From contig NZ_FOWQ01000005.1 of assembly GCF_900115505.1 (NCBI RefSeq), positions 124,001-188,000 on the forward strand: a stretch of 64,000 nucleotides of DNA, in the 5' to 3' direction. The DNA is from Geodermatophilus dictyosporus (GTDB taxonomy: Bacteria > Actinomycetota > Actinomycetes > Mycobacteriales > Geodermatophilaceae). Both the position numbers and the translations under genes were made by a program. The notes under the pieces are model-generated. The model made no database searches, was not told the DNA's origin, and saw only the letters and a program-made list of their open reading frames with translations. Below, piece after piece: positions 7,928 to 17,301 of the stretch. How positions within the stretch are numbered: position 1 is the stretch's first letter; every line of letters starts with the position of its first letter.

Positions 7928-9061
7928 CTACGGGAGTTGCTCGGCGGCCAGCCGGTCCAGTCCCGCCAGGGACATCTCCAGCAGTCCGGCCACGACCTCG
8001 TCGATGATCCTCGCCATCTCCGCGTACGGGGGGTGGAAGCTGGCCGCCACGCCCTCGGGGCGCTCACGGCCGAACTCGATGGTGTAGGGGTAGACGACCG
8101 GGCGCGCCGGGTCGAGGACGTGCCGGGCGAACGCCCAGTCGTCGGACGTGCCGGAGGTGCCGTACAGCTGTGCGCCCTGTTGGACGGTGTAGCGGCGGCC
8201 GTTGACCGAGGCGACGGCGTCGCGCACCCGCTCGCCGATCTCGACCAGGTGTCGGCGGTGGGTGGGGTCGAGGTACTCGCCGTAGCGGCGGGCATCGGGG
8301 TGGCCGTTCTGGGCGAGCAGGCCGCGCCGGCGGTCGAAGGCGGGGTTGCGGAAGTTCTGCGCGGGCTCGGTGGACTGGTTGTCGTCGTCACCCCACGGAT
8401 GGAGGATCAGCTCGGAGAAGCTGTGCACGTCGGCGAGGAAGCGGGCGGTGGGGTGGCGGTCCAGCAGCCACGCGACGTTGCGGGTCTCCGGCTCGGAGAA
8501 CGGACCCGGCCCGTGGTAGGTGTCCTGGCCCCGCACGTCGGACACCGACACCTCGCCGCGCGCGAGCGCCCGCGGGTCGAAGTGGCGGCGGAAGTCCCAC
8601 AGCCAGTCGTAGTTGCGGTTGACGTCCACACCGCCGACCGGGAGCGGACGGCGGTTGGTGCGCCACAGCTCGTCGCCGTCCGGGTGCATCGAGTGGGCCC
8701 GCCCGTCCGGGTTGGCCTGGGGGAACACCACGACGTCCAGGCCGGTGGTGATCCGCTCGACGTCCGCCGCGGACACCGTGTAGCCGGGCAGGGAGATCCC
8801 CGTACCGGCCGCAGCGGCGGCGGTGAGGCGCTCCAGGAACGACACGAGGATGTCCGGCCCGCCCCACTCCCGGGCGTGCACGCCCGAGAAGAGGACGACG
8901 GTGGGCCGCGCCGTCGCCAGGTCGCTGGCCACCCGCACCGCACGGCAGACCCGGTTCTCCCACGTCCGGTGCGGCAGCGTCACCAGCTCCGTGAACTCCG
9001 GGTGCGTGCCCGCGACGACCTGCAGCGCCGACTCGACCTCCACCACGTTGAGGTAGGGCAC
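7928..9061 (-). CDS. M14-family zinc carboxypeptidase
   Basis: 377 residues with the M14 signature. The zinc ligands are His and Glu of GVHAREWGG (about residue 60) and the His of FLADVHSFSELI (about 216). VDVNRNYDW corresponds to the substrate-binding NRN region, and the catalytic Glu is in YTIEFG near residue 336. No signal peptide or membrane segment is visible at the GTG start. The start follows one base after the stop of the 90-residue gene upstream, so the two are coupled. Fusion to a prodomain is usual for this family; here that part may be encoded separately. The substrate is unknown. Confidence 0.88.
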   Translation of the reverse strand: MPYLNVVEVESALQVVAGTHPEFTELVTLPHRTWENRVCRAVRVASDLATARPTVVLFSGVHAREWGGPDILVSFLERLTAAAAAGTGISLPGYTVSAADVERITTGLDVVVFPQANPDGRAHSMHPDGDELWRTNRRPLPVGGVDVNRNYDWLWDFRRHFDPRALARGEVSVSDVRGQDTYHGPGPFSEPETRNVAWLLDRHPTARFLADVHSFSELILHPWGDDDNQSTEPAQNFRNPAFDRRRGLLAQNGHPDARRYGEYLDPTHRRHLVEIGERVRDAVASVNGRRYTVQQGAQLYGTSGTSDDWAFARHVLDPARPVVYPYTIEFGRERPEGVAASFHPPYAEMARIIDEVVAGLLEMSLAGLDRLAAEQLP

Positions 9062-9062
9062 C

Positions 9063-9335
9063 TCAGCGTCCGGCCAGCCGGCGCAGCGCCTCGGCGTACC
9101 GGTCGCCCTCGCCGACGTCGGCGAGCCGCTCCGCGCGCCCCTCGGCCAGGTCGCGGTGCCGGTGCACGGTCGCCCCGGCGGCGGTGAGGGCGTCGATCTG
9201 CTCGTCCGTGGCGAGCGCCGTGACCCCGTCCGCCACGCGCATCTTGCGGATCACCTCCGCGCCGACGTCGGCGGCGACCTCCGCGGCCGTCCGCGACGGA
9301 TCCCCTGACACGACTGTCACCTGGTAGCGCGCCAT
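9063..9335 (-). CDS. Small propeptide-like protein coupled to the M14 carboxypeptidase
   Basis: A 90-residue protein starting MARYQVTVVSG, with no signal peptide, cysteine or membrane helix. The segment VTALATDEQIDALTAAGATV resembles the short alpha/beta module found at the N-terminus of many bacterial M14 peptidases. It ends one base before the carboxypeptidase start. An inhibitor, propeptide or chaperone role is inferred from position and this weak resemblance; I do not recognise a named family. Confidence 0.5.
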   Translation of the reverse strand: MARYQVTVVSGDPSRTAAEVAADVGAEVIRKMRVADGVTALATDEQIDALTAAGATVHRHRDLAEGRAERLADVGEGDRYAEALRRLAGR

Positions 9336-9362
9336 CCCACGATGCTCCTCACCCGCCGACCG

Positions 9363-9402
9363 CGGCACAACGGGCCCGGCACAACGGGCTCGGCAACGGG
9401 CT
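9363..9402. repeat. Short tandem repeat, 14-nt unit, about three copies
   Basis: CGGCACAACGGGCC (9363-9376), CGGCACAACGGGCT (9377-9390) and CGGCAACGGGCT (9391-9402, two bases shorter) lie head to tail in the 226-nt space upstream of the propeptide-like gene. No gene is seen in 9336-9561. Confidence 0.8.
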
Positions 9403-9561
9403 CGGGCAGAGCCGGGGAGCCGGCCGGCCCGCGTCCGCGTGCAGGCCGACCGGCGGCGCCTCGGGCGCGCGGGACGCCGCGGAGCACGGCGTCGAGCCCG
9501 ACGACTCGCGCGAGGACCGCGTCACGACGTCCGCGCGTGACCCCGCGGTGGGCTCTCGGCG

Positions 9562-9876
9562 CTACCTCACCAGGCGGATCTCGACCCGGGTCCACGTGAC
9601 CTCGACCAGGCCGGTGATCGGCTGCTGCTGCGCGTCCCGGCCTGCGACCTGCCAGGCCGTGCGCCCGACCACCTGCAGCACCCGGGCGGCCGCGACCGCG
9701 GTCAGCGCGACCGCCGACGCGGCCAGCACCGGCCCGGCGGTGGCCAGACGTCCCAGCGTCGGGACCAGCTGCTCGGGAAGACGGCTCGACGCACCCTCCC
9801 TCGCACCCCGGCGGGCGAGTGCGGCGCCGTCCGCGCCGATGACCGCGTCGGGCTCCACTGGCTGCTCATCCGTCAT
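9562..9876 (-). CDS. Small protein with one transmembrane helix, function unknown
   Basis: 104 residues from the ATG at 9876, preceded by GGAGG at good spacing. The N-terminal half is polar. A single hydrophobic segment VLAASAVALTAVAAARVL spans about residues 49-66, and the C-terminal part is basic. The family is not recognised and neighbouring genes give no clue. Confidence 0.55.
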   Translation of the reverse strand: MTDEQPVEPDAVIGADGAALARRGAREGASSRLPEQLVPTLGRLATAGPVLAASAVALTAVAAARVLQVVGRTAWQVAGRDAQQQPITGLVEVTWTRVEIRLVR

Positions 9877-9985
9877 CGCGTCCTCCGTCCGCGCGGCCCG
9901 CCGCACCGGCAGGCTCCTCCCGCCTACGGAGCATGCCCCTGCGGTCGGCGCAGGCACAGTGCGGGCCGCCCGGCGCGACCGGCCC

Positions 9986-11512
9986 TCACAAACCCCGGGC
10001 GAGGCGGTGGTAGGCCGCGCTCCAGCGCAGCTCCTTGGCCAGCGACCGGCGCGTCGTCCCGTCGTCGATGAGCACCAGCTCGGTGCCGAAGACCTCGGCG
10101 AGGTCGGTGAGCTCGTCGGCGCCCAGCGCCGTGGACAGCACCGTGTGGTGCGGTCCCCCGGCGGTCAGCCAGCCCTCGGTCGCCGTCTCGAAGTCCGGGC
10201 GCGGCTGCCAGACGGCGTGGGCCACCGGCAGGTGCGGCAGCGCCTCGGCGGGCTCGACGACGTCGATCTCGTTGGCGACCCAGCGGAAGCGGTCACCCAG
10301 GTCGCACCACCCGACGACGACGCCCTCGCCGGGTGCGGCGGTGAACACCAGCCGGGCGGGGTCCTCGCGGCCGCCGATGGACAGCGGGTGCACCTCGACC
10401 CGCGGTCGGCCGCCGGCGATGGTCGGGCACACCTCGAGCATGTGCGCGCCGAGTACCCGCGGCGTCCCGGTCAGGTCGTAGGTGTAGTCCTCCATGAACG
10501 ACGTCCCGCCGGGCAGCCCGGCGGCGGCGACCTTCAGGGTCCGGAGCAGGACGGCGGTCTTCCAGTCACCCTCCCCGCCGAAGCCGTACCCGTCGGCCAT
10601 CAGCCGCTGGACGGCGAGGCCGGGGAGCTGGCGCAGGCCGCCGAGGTCCTCGAAGTTCGTGGTGAAGGCGCCGAAACCGCCGTCGTCGAGGAAGGTCCGC
10701 AGCGCCGCCTCGACGCGGGCCTGGTAGCGCACCGCCTCGTGCCGCTCGCCGCCCGGACGGCAGTCGTCAGCCCAGTCGTAAAGGTCGCCGTACTGCTCCA
10801 CGAGGGCGTCGACCGCCTCGTCCTCCACCGCCTCGACGACGGCGACGAGGTCGTTGACCCCCCAGGTGTTCACCGAGACGCCGAAGCGGATCTCGGCCTC
10901 GACCTTGTCGCCCTCGGTGACGGCGACGTCGCGCATGTTGTCGCCGAAGCGGGCCAGCCGCAGCGACCGGACGGCGGTGGCGGCGGCGGCCGCCCGGGCC
11001 CACGAGCCGACCCGCGCGCGCACCCGCGGGTCGCTGACGTGGCCGGCGACCGTCGTCCGCGGCATGCGCAGCCGGGTGAGGACGAACCCGTACTCCCGGT
11101 CGCCGTGGGCGGCCTGGTTGAGGTTCATGAAGTCCATGTCGATCGTCGCCCACGGCAGCGCGGCGTCGGCCTGCGTGTGCAGGTGCAGCAGCGGCTTGCG
11201 CAGCGCGTCGAGGCCGGAGATCCACATCTTCGCCGGGGAGAAGGTGTGCATCCAGGTGATGACGCCGACGCAGGACGGGTCCTCGTTCGCCTCGCCCATC
11301 GTGCGGCGGATCGCGCCGGCGTCGGTGAGCACCGGCTTCCAGACCACCCGGACCGGGACCTCGGCGGCCTCGTCGAGCGCCTTGGCCACCTGTTGCGACT
11401 GCTCGGCGACCTGCAGCAGCGTGTCCTCGCCGTACAGCCCCTGGCTGCCGGTCAGGAACCACACCTCGTGCGCGGCGAAGGGCTCTGGGGCCACGGGGGG
11501 CACCTTCCTCAC
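9986..11512 (-). CDS. araA: L-arabinose isomerase
   Basis: A 508-residue protein with the family start [13 protein letters not shown] and later [46 protein letters not shown] and [11 protein letters not shown], the last including metal-site residues. It converts L-arabinose to L-ribulose. The GTG start overlaps the araD stop (GTGA), and length is as expected. It is the last gene of the araB-araD-araA operon. Confidence 0.96.
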   Translation of the reverse strand: MRKVPPVAPEPFAAHEVWFLTGSQGLYGEDTLLQVAEQSQQVAKALDEAAEVPVRVVWKPVLTDAGAIRRTMGEANEDPSCVGVITWMHTFSPAKMWISGLDALRKPLLHLHTQADAALPWATIDMDFMNLNQAAHGDREYGFVLTRLRMPRTTVAGHVSDPRVRARVGSWARAAAAATAVRSLRLARFGDNMRDVAVTEGDKVEAEIRFGVSVNTWGVNDLVAVVEAVEDEAVDALVEQYGDLYDWADDCRPGGERHEAVRYQARVEAALRTFLDDGGFGAFTTNFEDLGGLRQLPGLAVQRLMADGYGFGGEGDWKTAVLLRTLKVAAAGLPGGTSFMEDYTYDLTGTPRVLGAHMLEVCPTIAGGRPRVEVHPLSIGGREDPARLVFTAAPGEGVVVGWCDLGDRFRWVANEIDVVEPAEALPHLPVAHAVWQPRPDFETATEGWLTAGGPHHTVLSTALGADELTDLAEVFGTELVLIDDGTTRRSLAKELRWSAAYHRLARGL

Positions 11513-12183
11513 TGTCCGTAGACGTTCTGGTAGCGGGCGTACAGCGCGTCGACGTCCGACTGCGCGATGGGCAGGGGGTCCCCCAGCAGGCGGGACAGGT
11601 GCACCGTCCGCGCCACGTCCTCGGTCATCACGGCCGCCTTGACCGCGGCCCGGGCCGAGGGGCCGACGGTGAAGACGCCGTGGTTGCGCATGAGCACCGC
11701 CGGCGAGCGGGACCCGCGCAGCGTGGTGACGACCCCCCGGCCGATCGAGTCGTCCCCGATGAGCGCGAAGGGCCCGACCGGGATGGGACCGCCGAACTCG
11801 TCGGCCATCGCCGTCAGCACGCAGGGGATCTCCTCCCCGCGGGCGGCCCAGGCCGTGGCGTAGGGGCTGTGCGTGTGCACCTGACCGCGCACCTCCGGCA
11901 TCTCGCGGTAGACGTGGGCGTGCGCGTCGGTGTCGCTGGAGGGCTTGCGGACGCCGTCGACGACGCCGCCGTCGAGGTCGCAGACGGTGATGCCCTCCCA
12001 GGACAGGTCGTCGTAGGAGACACCGCTGCCCTTGATGACGAACAGGTCCTCACCCGGCACCCGTTCCGAGACGTTGCCGGAGGTCCAGGTGACCAGGCCG
12101 TACCGGGTCAGCTCGGCGTGCAGCGCGGCGACGTGCGCCCGCTGCACCCGGTGGGTGCCCCGCTCGGTCAGGGTGGCGGTCAT
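11509..12183 (-). CDS. araD: L-ribulose-5-phosphate 4-epimerase
   Basis: A 224-residue class II aldolase-fold enzyme. It has [11 protein letters not shown] for phosphate binding, [11 protein letters not shown], the zinc ligands in [12 protein letters not shown], and the third His in [10 protein letters not shown]. It converts L-ribulose-5-phosphate to D-xylulose-5-phosphate. The start overlaps the kinase stop by 4 nt and the stop overlaps the araA start. Confidence 0.95.
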   Translation of the reverse strand: MTATLTERGTHRVQRAHVAALHAELTRYGLVTWTSGNVSERVPGEDLFVIKGSGVSYDDLSWEGITVCDLDGGVVDGVRKPSSDTDAHAHVYREMPEVRGQVHTHSPYATAWAARGEEIPCVLTAMADEFGGPIPVGPFALIGDDSIGRGVVTTLRGSRSPAVLMRNHGVFTVGPSARAAVKAAVMTEDVARTVHLSRLLGDPLPIAQSDVDALYARYQNVYGQ

Positions 12184-13802
12184 CGGAGTTCTCCTCGCTG
12201 GGCGGGGCTGACGTGGTCGACGGCGGCGCGCTCGACCGGGAGCGCGGCGACGTAGCGCTGCATGAACGCGTCGAACCCGGCGACGTCGACCGGGTCCGGC
12301 TCGGCCGTCCGTACGTCCGCGCCGGGAAAGACCGTGGTCTCCAGGTAGTCCGCCAGGCTCCGTTCCGGAGAGCGACTGCCGGCGAAGGCAGCCAGGACGG
12401 CGATGCCCCAGGCGCCTCCCTCGCCGGCGACGTCCCCGACGGAGACCGGGGTGTCGATGGCGGCGGCCAGGAAGCGTTGGGCGACGCCCTCGGTCTTGAA
12501 CAGGCCGCCGTGAGCGAACATCCGGTCGAGCCGCACGCCCTCGGCCCGTTGCAGGACGTCCATGCCGATCCGGAGCGTGGCCAGGGACGAGTACAGGTGG
12601 GTCCGTACGAAGGTGCCGAGGTCGAGCCGGCTGTCCGGGGACCGCAGGAAGAGTGGCCGGCCCTCCTCGAGCCCGGTGATCGGCTCCCCGGAGAGGTAGT
12701 TGTAGGCCAGCATCCCGCCGCCGTCACTGGCACCACCGAGAGCCCCGGTGAACAGGATCTCGAAGACCGCCGACGGGTCCGCCGGGGATCCCAGAGCCCG
12801 GGCGAACTCGGTGAACAGCCCGACCCAGGCCTCCAGCTCGCTGGCCCCGTTGTTGCAGTGCACCATGGCCACCGGGTCGCCGGCCGGCGTGGTGACCAGG
12901 TCCAGTTCGCGGTGCACCCCGGCGAGCTCGTGCTCCAGCACGACCATGGCGAAGATGCTGGTACCGGCGGAGACGTTGCCGGTGCGCGGAGCGACCGAGT
13001 TGGTGGCGACCATCCCGGTGCCCGCGTCACCCTCCGGCGGGCAGAGCGGGACGCCGGGGCGCAACCGCCCGGTCGGGTCGAGCAGCTTCGCGCCGGCCTC
13101 GGTGAGCTCGCCGCCCTGACGGCCGGCGGACTCGATCGTGGGGAGCAGGTCGGCGAGGGTCAGGTCCACCCCCGCCTCGGCGGCCAGCTGGTCGAACCGG
13201 GCCAGCATCCCGGCGTCGTAACCGCGGGTGCCGTCGTCGATGGGGAACATCCCGCTGGCATCACCGATGCCGAGGACCTTCTCGCCGGTGAGCTGCCAGT
13301 GCACGTAACCGGCCAGGGTCGTCAGGTGGTCCAGACGACCGACGTGCTCCTCGCCGTCCAGGATCGCCTGGTAGAGGTGCGCGACGCTCCACCGGTGCGG
13401 GATGTTGACGCCGAACTCTGCGCTGAGCCGCTCGGCCGACCGTCCGGTGTTCGTGTTGCGCCACGTGCGGAACGGCGTGAGCAACTCACCGGAGGCGTCG
13501 AACGCGAGGTAACCGTGCATCATCGCCGACACGCCCAGGACCCCGACCGTGGACAGGTCGACCCCGTGACGCCGCTGCACGTCCTCGGCCAGAGCCGCGA
13601 AGCTCTGCTGCACCCCGGTCCAGACGTCGCCCAGCGCATACGTCCACAGCCGGTCCACGAGCTGGTTCTCCCAGTCGTGGCTGCCGACCCCGAGCGGAGC
13701 GTGGTCCGGCCCGATCAACACCGCCTTGATCCGTGTCGACCCGAGTTCGATCCCCAGGGCCGTGCGACCGCCGGTGATCACTGCGCCGGCGTTCTCCGAC
13801 AT
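12180..13802 (-). CDS. araB: FGGY-family carbohydrate kinase, probable L-ribulokinase
   Basis: 540 residues. The first FGGY domain begins with the ATP/sugar motif LGIELGSTRIKAVLIG (about residues 16-31). WRNTNTGRSAERL, GDASGMFPIDD and GNVSAGTSIFAM follow, with the second-domain signature around FAHGGLFKTEGVAQRFLAAA. It resembles xylulokinase/ribulokinase relatives rather than E. coli AraB in detail, so the substrate is assigned from its overlap with araD and araA. The 132-nt gap after the LacI gene may hold an internal promoter. Confidence 0.8.
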   Translation of the reverse strand: MSENAGAVITGGRTALGIELGSTRIKAVLIGPDHAPLGVGSHDWENQLVDRLWTYALGDVWTGVQQSFAALAEDVQRRHGVDLSTVGVLGVSAMMHGYLAFDASGELLTPFRTWRNTNTGRSAERLSAEFGVNIPHRWSVAHLYQAILDGEEHVGRLDHLTTLAGYVHWQLTGEKVLGIGDASGMFPIDDGTRGYDAGMLARFDQLAAEAGVDLTLADLLPTIESAGRQGGELTEAGAKLLDPTGRLRPGVPLCPPEGDAGTGMVATNSVAPRTGNVSAGTSIFAMVVLEHELAGVHRELDLVTTPAGDPVAMVHCNNGASELEAWVGLFTEFARALGSPADPSAVFEILFTGALGGASDGGGMLAYNYLSGEPITGLEEGRPLFLRSPDSRLDLGTFVRTHLYSSLATLRIGMDVLQRAEGVRLDRMFAHGGLFKTEGVAQRFLAAAIDTPVSVGDVAGEGGAWGIAVLAAFAGSRSPERSLADYLETTVFPGADVRTAEPDPVDVAGFDAFMQRYVAALPVERAAVDHVSPAQRGELR

Positions 13803-13934
13803 CGGTCCTCCTGCTCTGACGCGGCCGGGCGGGCCGCCGTCGGGGTCACGGGTGTGCTGGGGACCCGCCGCGGACGCGACGGGAGAGACGTCCCGCGGTC
13901 TGCAGGACGGAGGGGTAGGTGCCGGGCGGCGCCG

Positions 13935-15059
13935 TCAGGCGCCCGACGGCGGTGCGGTGGACGCGCGGACCACGAGCGCGGCGGGGACGACGACGGCGTC
14001 GTCGGACGAGGACCGGTCCGGGTCCTCGACCTGCTGCAGCAGCAGGTCCACGCAGCGCCGGCCCACCTCGGCGAAGTCCTGCCGGACGGTGGTCAGTGGC
14101 GGGCGCAGGTACTCCGCCTCGGCGATGTCGTCGAAGCCCACCACGCTGACGTCCTCGGGGATCCGGACGCCGCCCTCGGCCAGCGCCCGGATCATCCCGA
14201 GCGCCATGTGGTCGTTGGCGACGAAGACCCCGGTGACCGGGACGCCCGCCGCGAGCAGGGCCACCCCCGCCTCGTAACCCGACCGCGCGCTCCAGTCACC
14301 CGGCAGGACGGTGTCGGCGGGCAGGCCGGCGGCCGCCATCGTCTGCTGCCAGCCGTGCAGTCGGGCGGCGGCCTCGATCCAGTCCTCCCGGCCGGTGACG
14401 TGACCGATGCGGCGGTGTCCGAGGTCGACCAGGTGCCGGGTCGCCTGCACCGCTCCCCCGGCCTGGTCGATGACCACGGAGGTGATGCCGGGTGCGGCCC
14501 CGCCCTCGACGGCGACCGCCGGCAGGTCCGCCGGGAGGCCGGCCATCACGCGCACCGCCGCGCGCTGCGGTGCCAGGACGACGACGCCGGACACCGAGTG
14601 CTCGCGCAGCCGCTCGACGGCCGCGGTGAACCCCTCCTCCGACAGGTCGGGCACGGTGGCCACGTGCACGTGGTAGCCGCGCTCGCGGGCCGCCTGCTCG
14701 AGGCTGAACAGCGTGCTCGCCGGTCCGTAGAGGCCGGTGTCGAAGGCGACGACGCCGATGGTGTCGGTGCGGCGGGTGACCAGGGCACGCGCCGTGAGGT
14801 TGCGGCGGTAGCCCAGCTTGTCCATCGCCTCGAGCACCCGGGTGCGGGTCTCCTCGGCCACGTACGGGTGGTCGTTGAGGACGCGGGAGACGGTCTGGGC
14901 GGAGACCCCGGCGAGCCGGGCGACGTCGGCCATGACCGCGGGACGGCTGCCGGCCGACTGGCTCCTCCCCCGCCCGCCCACGACCGCCGATCCTCGCAGG
15001 CCGCGGTGCGCCCCGCGGCCCGTGGCGCCGTCCCGGGCCGGGGTGCCCAGCGTGGTCAC
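13935..15059 (-). CDS. LacI-family transcriptional regulator of the arabinose locus
   Basis: The helix-turn-helix reads VMADVARLAGVSAQTVSRVL, followed by the hinge region NLTARALVTRRT and a periplasmic-binding-like effector domain with GVFVANDHMALGMIRAL and SVVGFDDI. The GTG at 15059 overlaps the permease stop as GTGA and gives 374 residues; a GTG nearer the domain or the ATG at 14933 (332 residues) are alternatives, since the first 40 residues look unconserved. Being inside the operon it would be autoregulated. Candidate operators lie at 20098 and 20197. Confidence 0.88.
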   Translation of the reverse strand: MTTLGTPARDGATGRGAHRGLRGSAVVGGRGRSQSAGSRPAVMADVARLAGVSAQTVSRVLNDHPYVAEETRTRVLEAMDKLGYRRNLTARALVTRRTDTIGVVAFDTGLYGPASTLFSLEQAARERGYHVHVATVPDLSEEGFTAAVERLREHSVSGVVVLAPQRAAVRVMAGLPADLPAVAVEGGAAPGITSVVIDQAGGAVQATRHLVDLGHRRIGHVTGREDWIEAAARLHGWQQTMAAAGLPADTVLPGDWSARSGYEAGVALLAAGVPVTGVFVANDHMALGMIRALAEGGVRIPEDVSVVGFDDIAEAEYLRPPLTTVRQDFAEVGRRCVDLLLQQVEDPDRSSSDDAVVVPAALVVRASTAPPSGA

Positions 15060-16126
15060 GACGCCGTCCCGGCGCGCCGGCTGGTGAGCCGCTGCAGGAC
15101 GACGAAGACCAGCAGGAGCACGCCGATCGTGATCTTCGTCCACCAGGAGTTGAGCCCGCCGTCGAAGTCGATGAGCGCCTTGATCGTGCCGAGCACGAGG
15201 ACCCCCAGGAGCGACCCGACGACCAGGCCGCGCCCGCCGACCAGCAGCGTGCCGCCGATGACCACCGCCGCGATCGCGTCGAGCTCCAGGCCGATGCCGT
15301 GCAGGCTCCAGCCGGACAGGATGTAGACGCTGAACAGCAGCCCGCCGAGTGCGGAGCAGAAGCCGCTGATCACGTAGACGCCGACCTTCGTCCGGCCGAC
15401 GGCGAGCCCCATCAGCGCGGCCGACGACTCGCTCCCGCCGATGGCGTAGACCGTCCGCCCGAAGCGCGTCCGGTGCAGGACGTAGGCGGCGAGGGCCACC
15501 ACGACCAGCGCGAGGACCGCGCCGTAGGACAGGAACGTCCCGCCGGGCAGCTCGACGACGTTGATCGCCACGGCGGTGAACAGGTCGTCCTGGATGGGGA
15601 TCGAGGGCCCGCTGATGGCGAAGCAGATCCCGCGGGCCAGGAACATGCCGGCCAGGGTCACGATGAACGGCTGCAGCTGCAGCCCGTGGATGGCCAGCCC
15701 CATCAGCCACCCGAGCAGCGACCCCGTGGCCAGGACGGCGGCGATCACCAGCGGCGCGGGCCACCCGGCCTGCAGCAGGCTCGCGGCCATCACCGTGCCG
15801 AGCGCGACCACCGCGCCCGACGAGAGGTCGATGCCCCCGGTCAGGATCACGAACGTCATCCCGACCGCGAGGACGATCAGGTAGGCGTTGTCCACCAGCA
15901 GGTTCAGCGCCACCTGCGGGTAGCCGAAGTTCTCGTAGCGCACCGACCCGGCGCCGAAGAGCACCACGAGCAGGACGCCGGTCATGAGCACCGAGACGGT
16001 GCTCGAGCCGGTGCTGGTGCTGCGCAGCCAGCGGCGCACCGCGCCCTGCCACCCCGGGCGCGACGCCGCGGCCGGCGTCGCCGGGCGGTCGGGGGCCTCG
16101 GGGGGACGGGTGTCGGAGACGGTCAT
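15056..16126 (-). CDS. Sugar ABC transporter permease (YjfF-like, BPD_transp_2)
   Basis: A 356-residue membrane protein with about ten hydrophobic segments and the family stretches GMTFVILTGGIDLSSGAVVALG and ELDAIAAVVIGGTLLVGGRG. The start overlaps the preceding permease stop (ATGA) and its stop overlaps the LacI start. Two different permeases next to a YtfQ-like binding protein match the YtfQ-YtfR-YtfT-YjfF arrangement known for furanose sugars. With araBDA alongside, arabinose is the likely substrate. Confidence 0.88.
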   Translation of the reverse strand: MTVSDTRPPEAPDRPATPAAASRPGWQGAVRRWLRSTSTGSSTVSVLMTGVLLVVLFGAGSVRYENFGYPQVALNLLVDNAYLIVLAVGMTFVILTGGIDLSSGAVVALGTVMAASLLQAGWPAPLVIAAVLATGSLLGWLMGLAIHGLQLQPFIVTLAGMFLARGICFAISGPSIPIQDDLFTAVAINVVELPGGTFLSYGAVLALVVVALAAYVLHRTRFGRTVYAIGGSESSAALMGLAVGRTKVGVYVISGFCSALGGLLFSVYILSGWSLHGIGLELDAIAAVVIGGTLLVGGRGLVVGSLLGVLVLGTIKALIDFDGGLNSWWTKITIGVLLLVFVVLQRLTSRRAGTAS

Positions 16127-17301
16127 CGGAGGACCCCCTGCTCGGCCGAGCGGCCGGGAACGGTGCCGGGCACCGGGACGGGCGGCCGGACGGGCTCCGG
16201 CGGGACGGGGCCGGGGGTCGCGGGGCTCCCCGCGGTCCCGGCGGGAGCGGCGGCACCGGGACGCCGGCGGCGGCGCAGCGCGGCGCGCACCCGCGGCGCC
16301 TGGAGCAGGAAGACCATGATGATCACGACGGCCTTGAAGAGGCGGATGTACTCGTCGGGCAGGCCCATCGTGAGCACCGTCGTGGTCAGCGTCTGCAGGA
16401 TGAGCGCGCCGACCACCGTGCCGGTCAGCGAGTACCGGCCGCCGGCCAGCGAGGTGCCGCCGATGACGACGGCGAGGATCGCGTCGAGCTCGATGAACAG
16501 CCCGGCCCGGTTGGCGTCGGCGGCGCTGACGTTGGCGGTGACCATGAGCCCGGCCACGGCCGCGACCAGGGCGACGAAGACGTAGACGGTGAAGGTGATG
16601 CTGCGCGCCCGCACGCCGGCGAGGCGCGCCGCGGCCGGGTTGACCCCGACGGCCTCGATGAGCACGCCGAGGGCGGTGCGGCGGGTGAAGACCCCGACGG
16701 CCAGCAGGACCAGCGCCGTGATCACCACCTGCACGGGCAGCCCGAGGAGGAAGCCGCCGCCGAGCCAGTCGAACACGGGGTTCTCGGCGGTGACGATGTT
16801 GCCGTCGGTGACCAGCATCGCGATGCCGCGGCCGGCGGTCATGAGCACCAGCGTCGCGATGATCGGCTGGATCCCGACCACGGAGACGAGGAACCCGTTC
16901 CACGCTCCGAGCACGAGCCCCGCGGCGACGGCGACCCCGATGGCCAGTGCCGCGGTCGCCCCCGAGGAGGGGTCGGCCGCGCCCTCGACGATGGTGAAGG
17001 CGACCGAGCCGGAGATGGCGAGGACCGCCCCCACCGACAGGTCGATGCCCCGGGTGGCGATCACCAGCGTCATGCCGACGGCGATGAGCAGCACCGGCGC
17101 GACGTTCTTCACGACGTTCACCAGGTTGCCGAACAGGTGGCCGTCCTGGATCCGCAGGCTGAAGAACCCCGGGTTGGCCACCGCGTTGAACAGCAGCAGG
17201 ACGCCCAGCGCGGCCACCGCCCAGAGGACCGGGGAGCGGCGGGCGCGGTCGAGCAGGCCGGTGGCCGGGCGGGGCCGGGCGGCGGCGGGCGTGTCAGTCA
17301 C
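16123..17301 (-). CDS. Sugar ABC transporter permease (YtfT-like, BPD_transp_2)
   Basis: A 392-residue integral membrane protein. It contains GMTLVIATRGIDLSVGAVLA, GIQPIIATLVLMTAGRGIAM and ELDAILAVVIGGTSLAGGRYS. The C-terminal 50 residues are basic and then proline-rich, an unusual cytoplasmic tail. The gene start overlaps the ATPase gene by 8 nt. It probably forms a heterodimeric channel with the next permease. Confidence 0.88.
   Translation of the reverse strand: MTDTPAAARPRPATGLLDRARRSPVLWAVAALGVLLLFNAVANPGFFSLRIQDGHLFGNLVNVVKNVAPVLLIAVGMTLVIATRGIDLSVGAVLAISGSVAFTIVEGAADPSSGATAALAIGVAVAAGLVLGAWNGFLVSVVGIQPIIATLVLMTAGRGIAMLVTDGNIVTAENPVFDWLGGGFLLGLPVQVVITALVLLAVGVFTRRTALGVLIEAVGVNPAAARLAGVRARSITFTVYVFVALVAAVAGLMVTANVSAADANRAGLFIELDAILAVVIGGTSLAGGRYSLTGTVVGALILQTLTTTVLTMGLPDEYIRLFKAVVIIMVFLLQAPRVRAALRRRRRPGAAAPAGTAGSPATPGPVPPEPVRPPVPVPGTVPGRSAEQGVLR

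Noticed and set aside
12213-15326. A very long open frame of more than 1000 codons on the plus strand across the araB-LacI region.
   Set aside because: It is antisense to well-conserved genes and low in sequence complexity. Long antisense frames are expected at this GC content.
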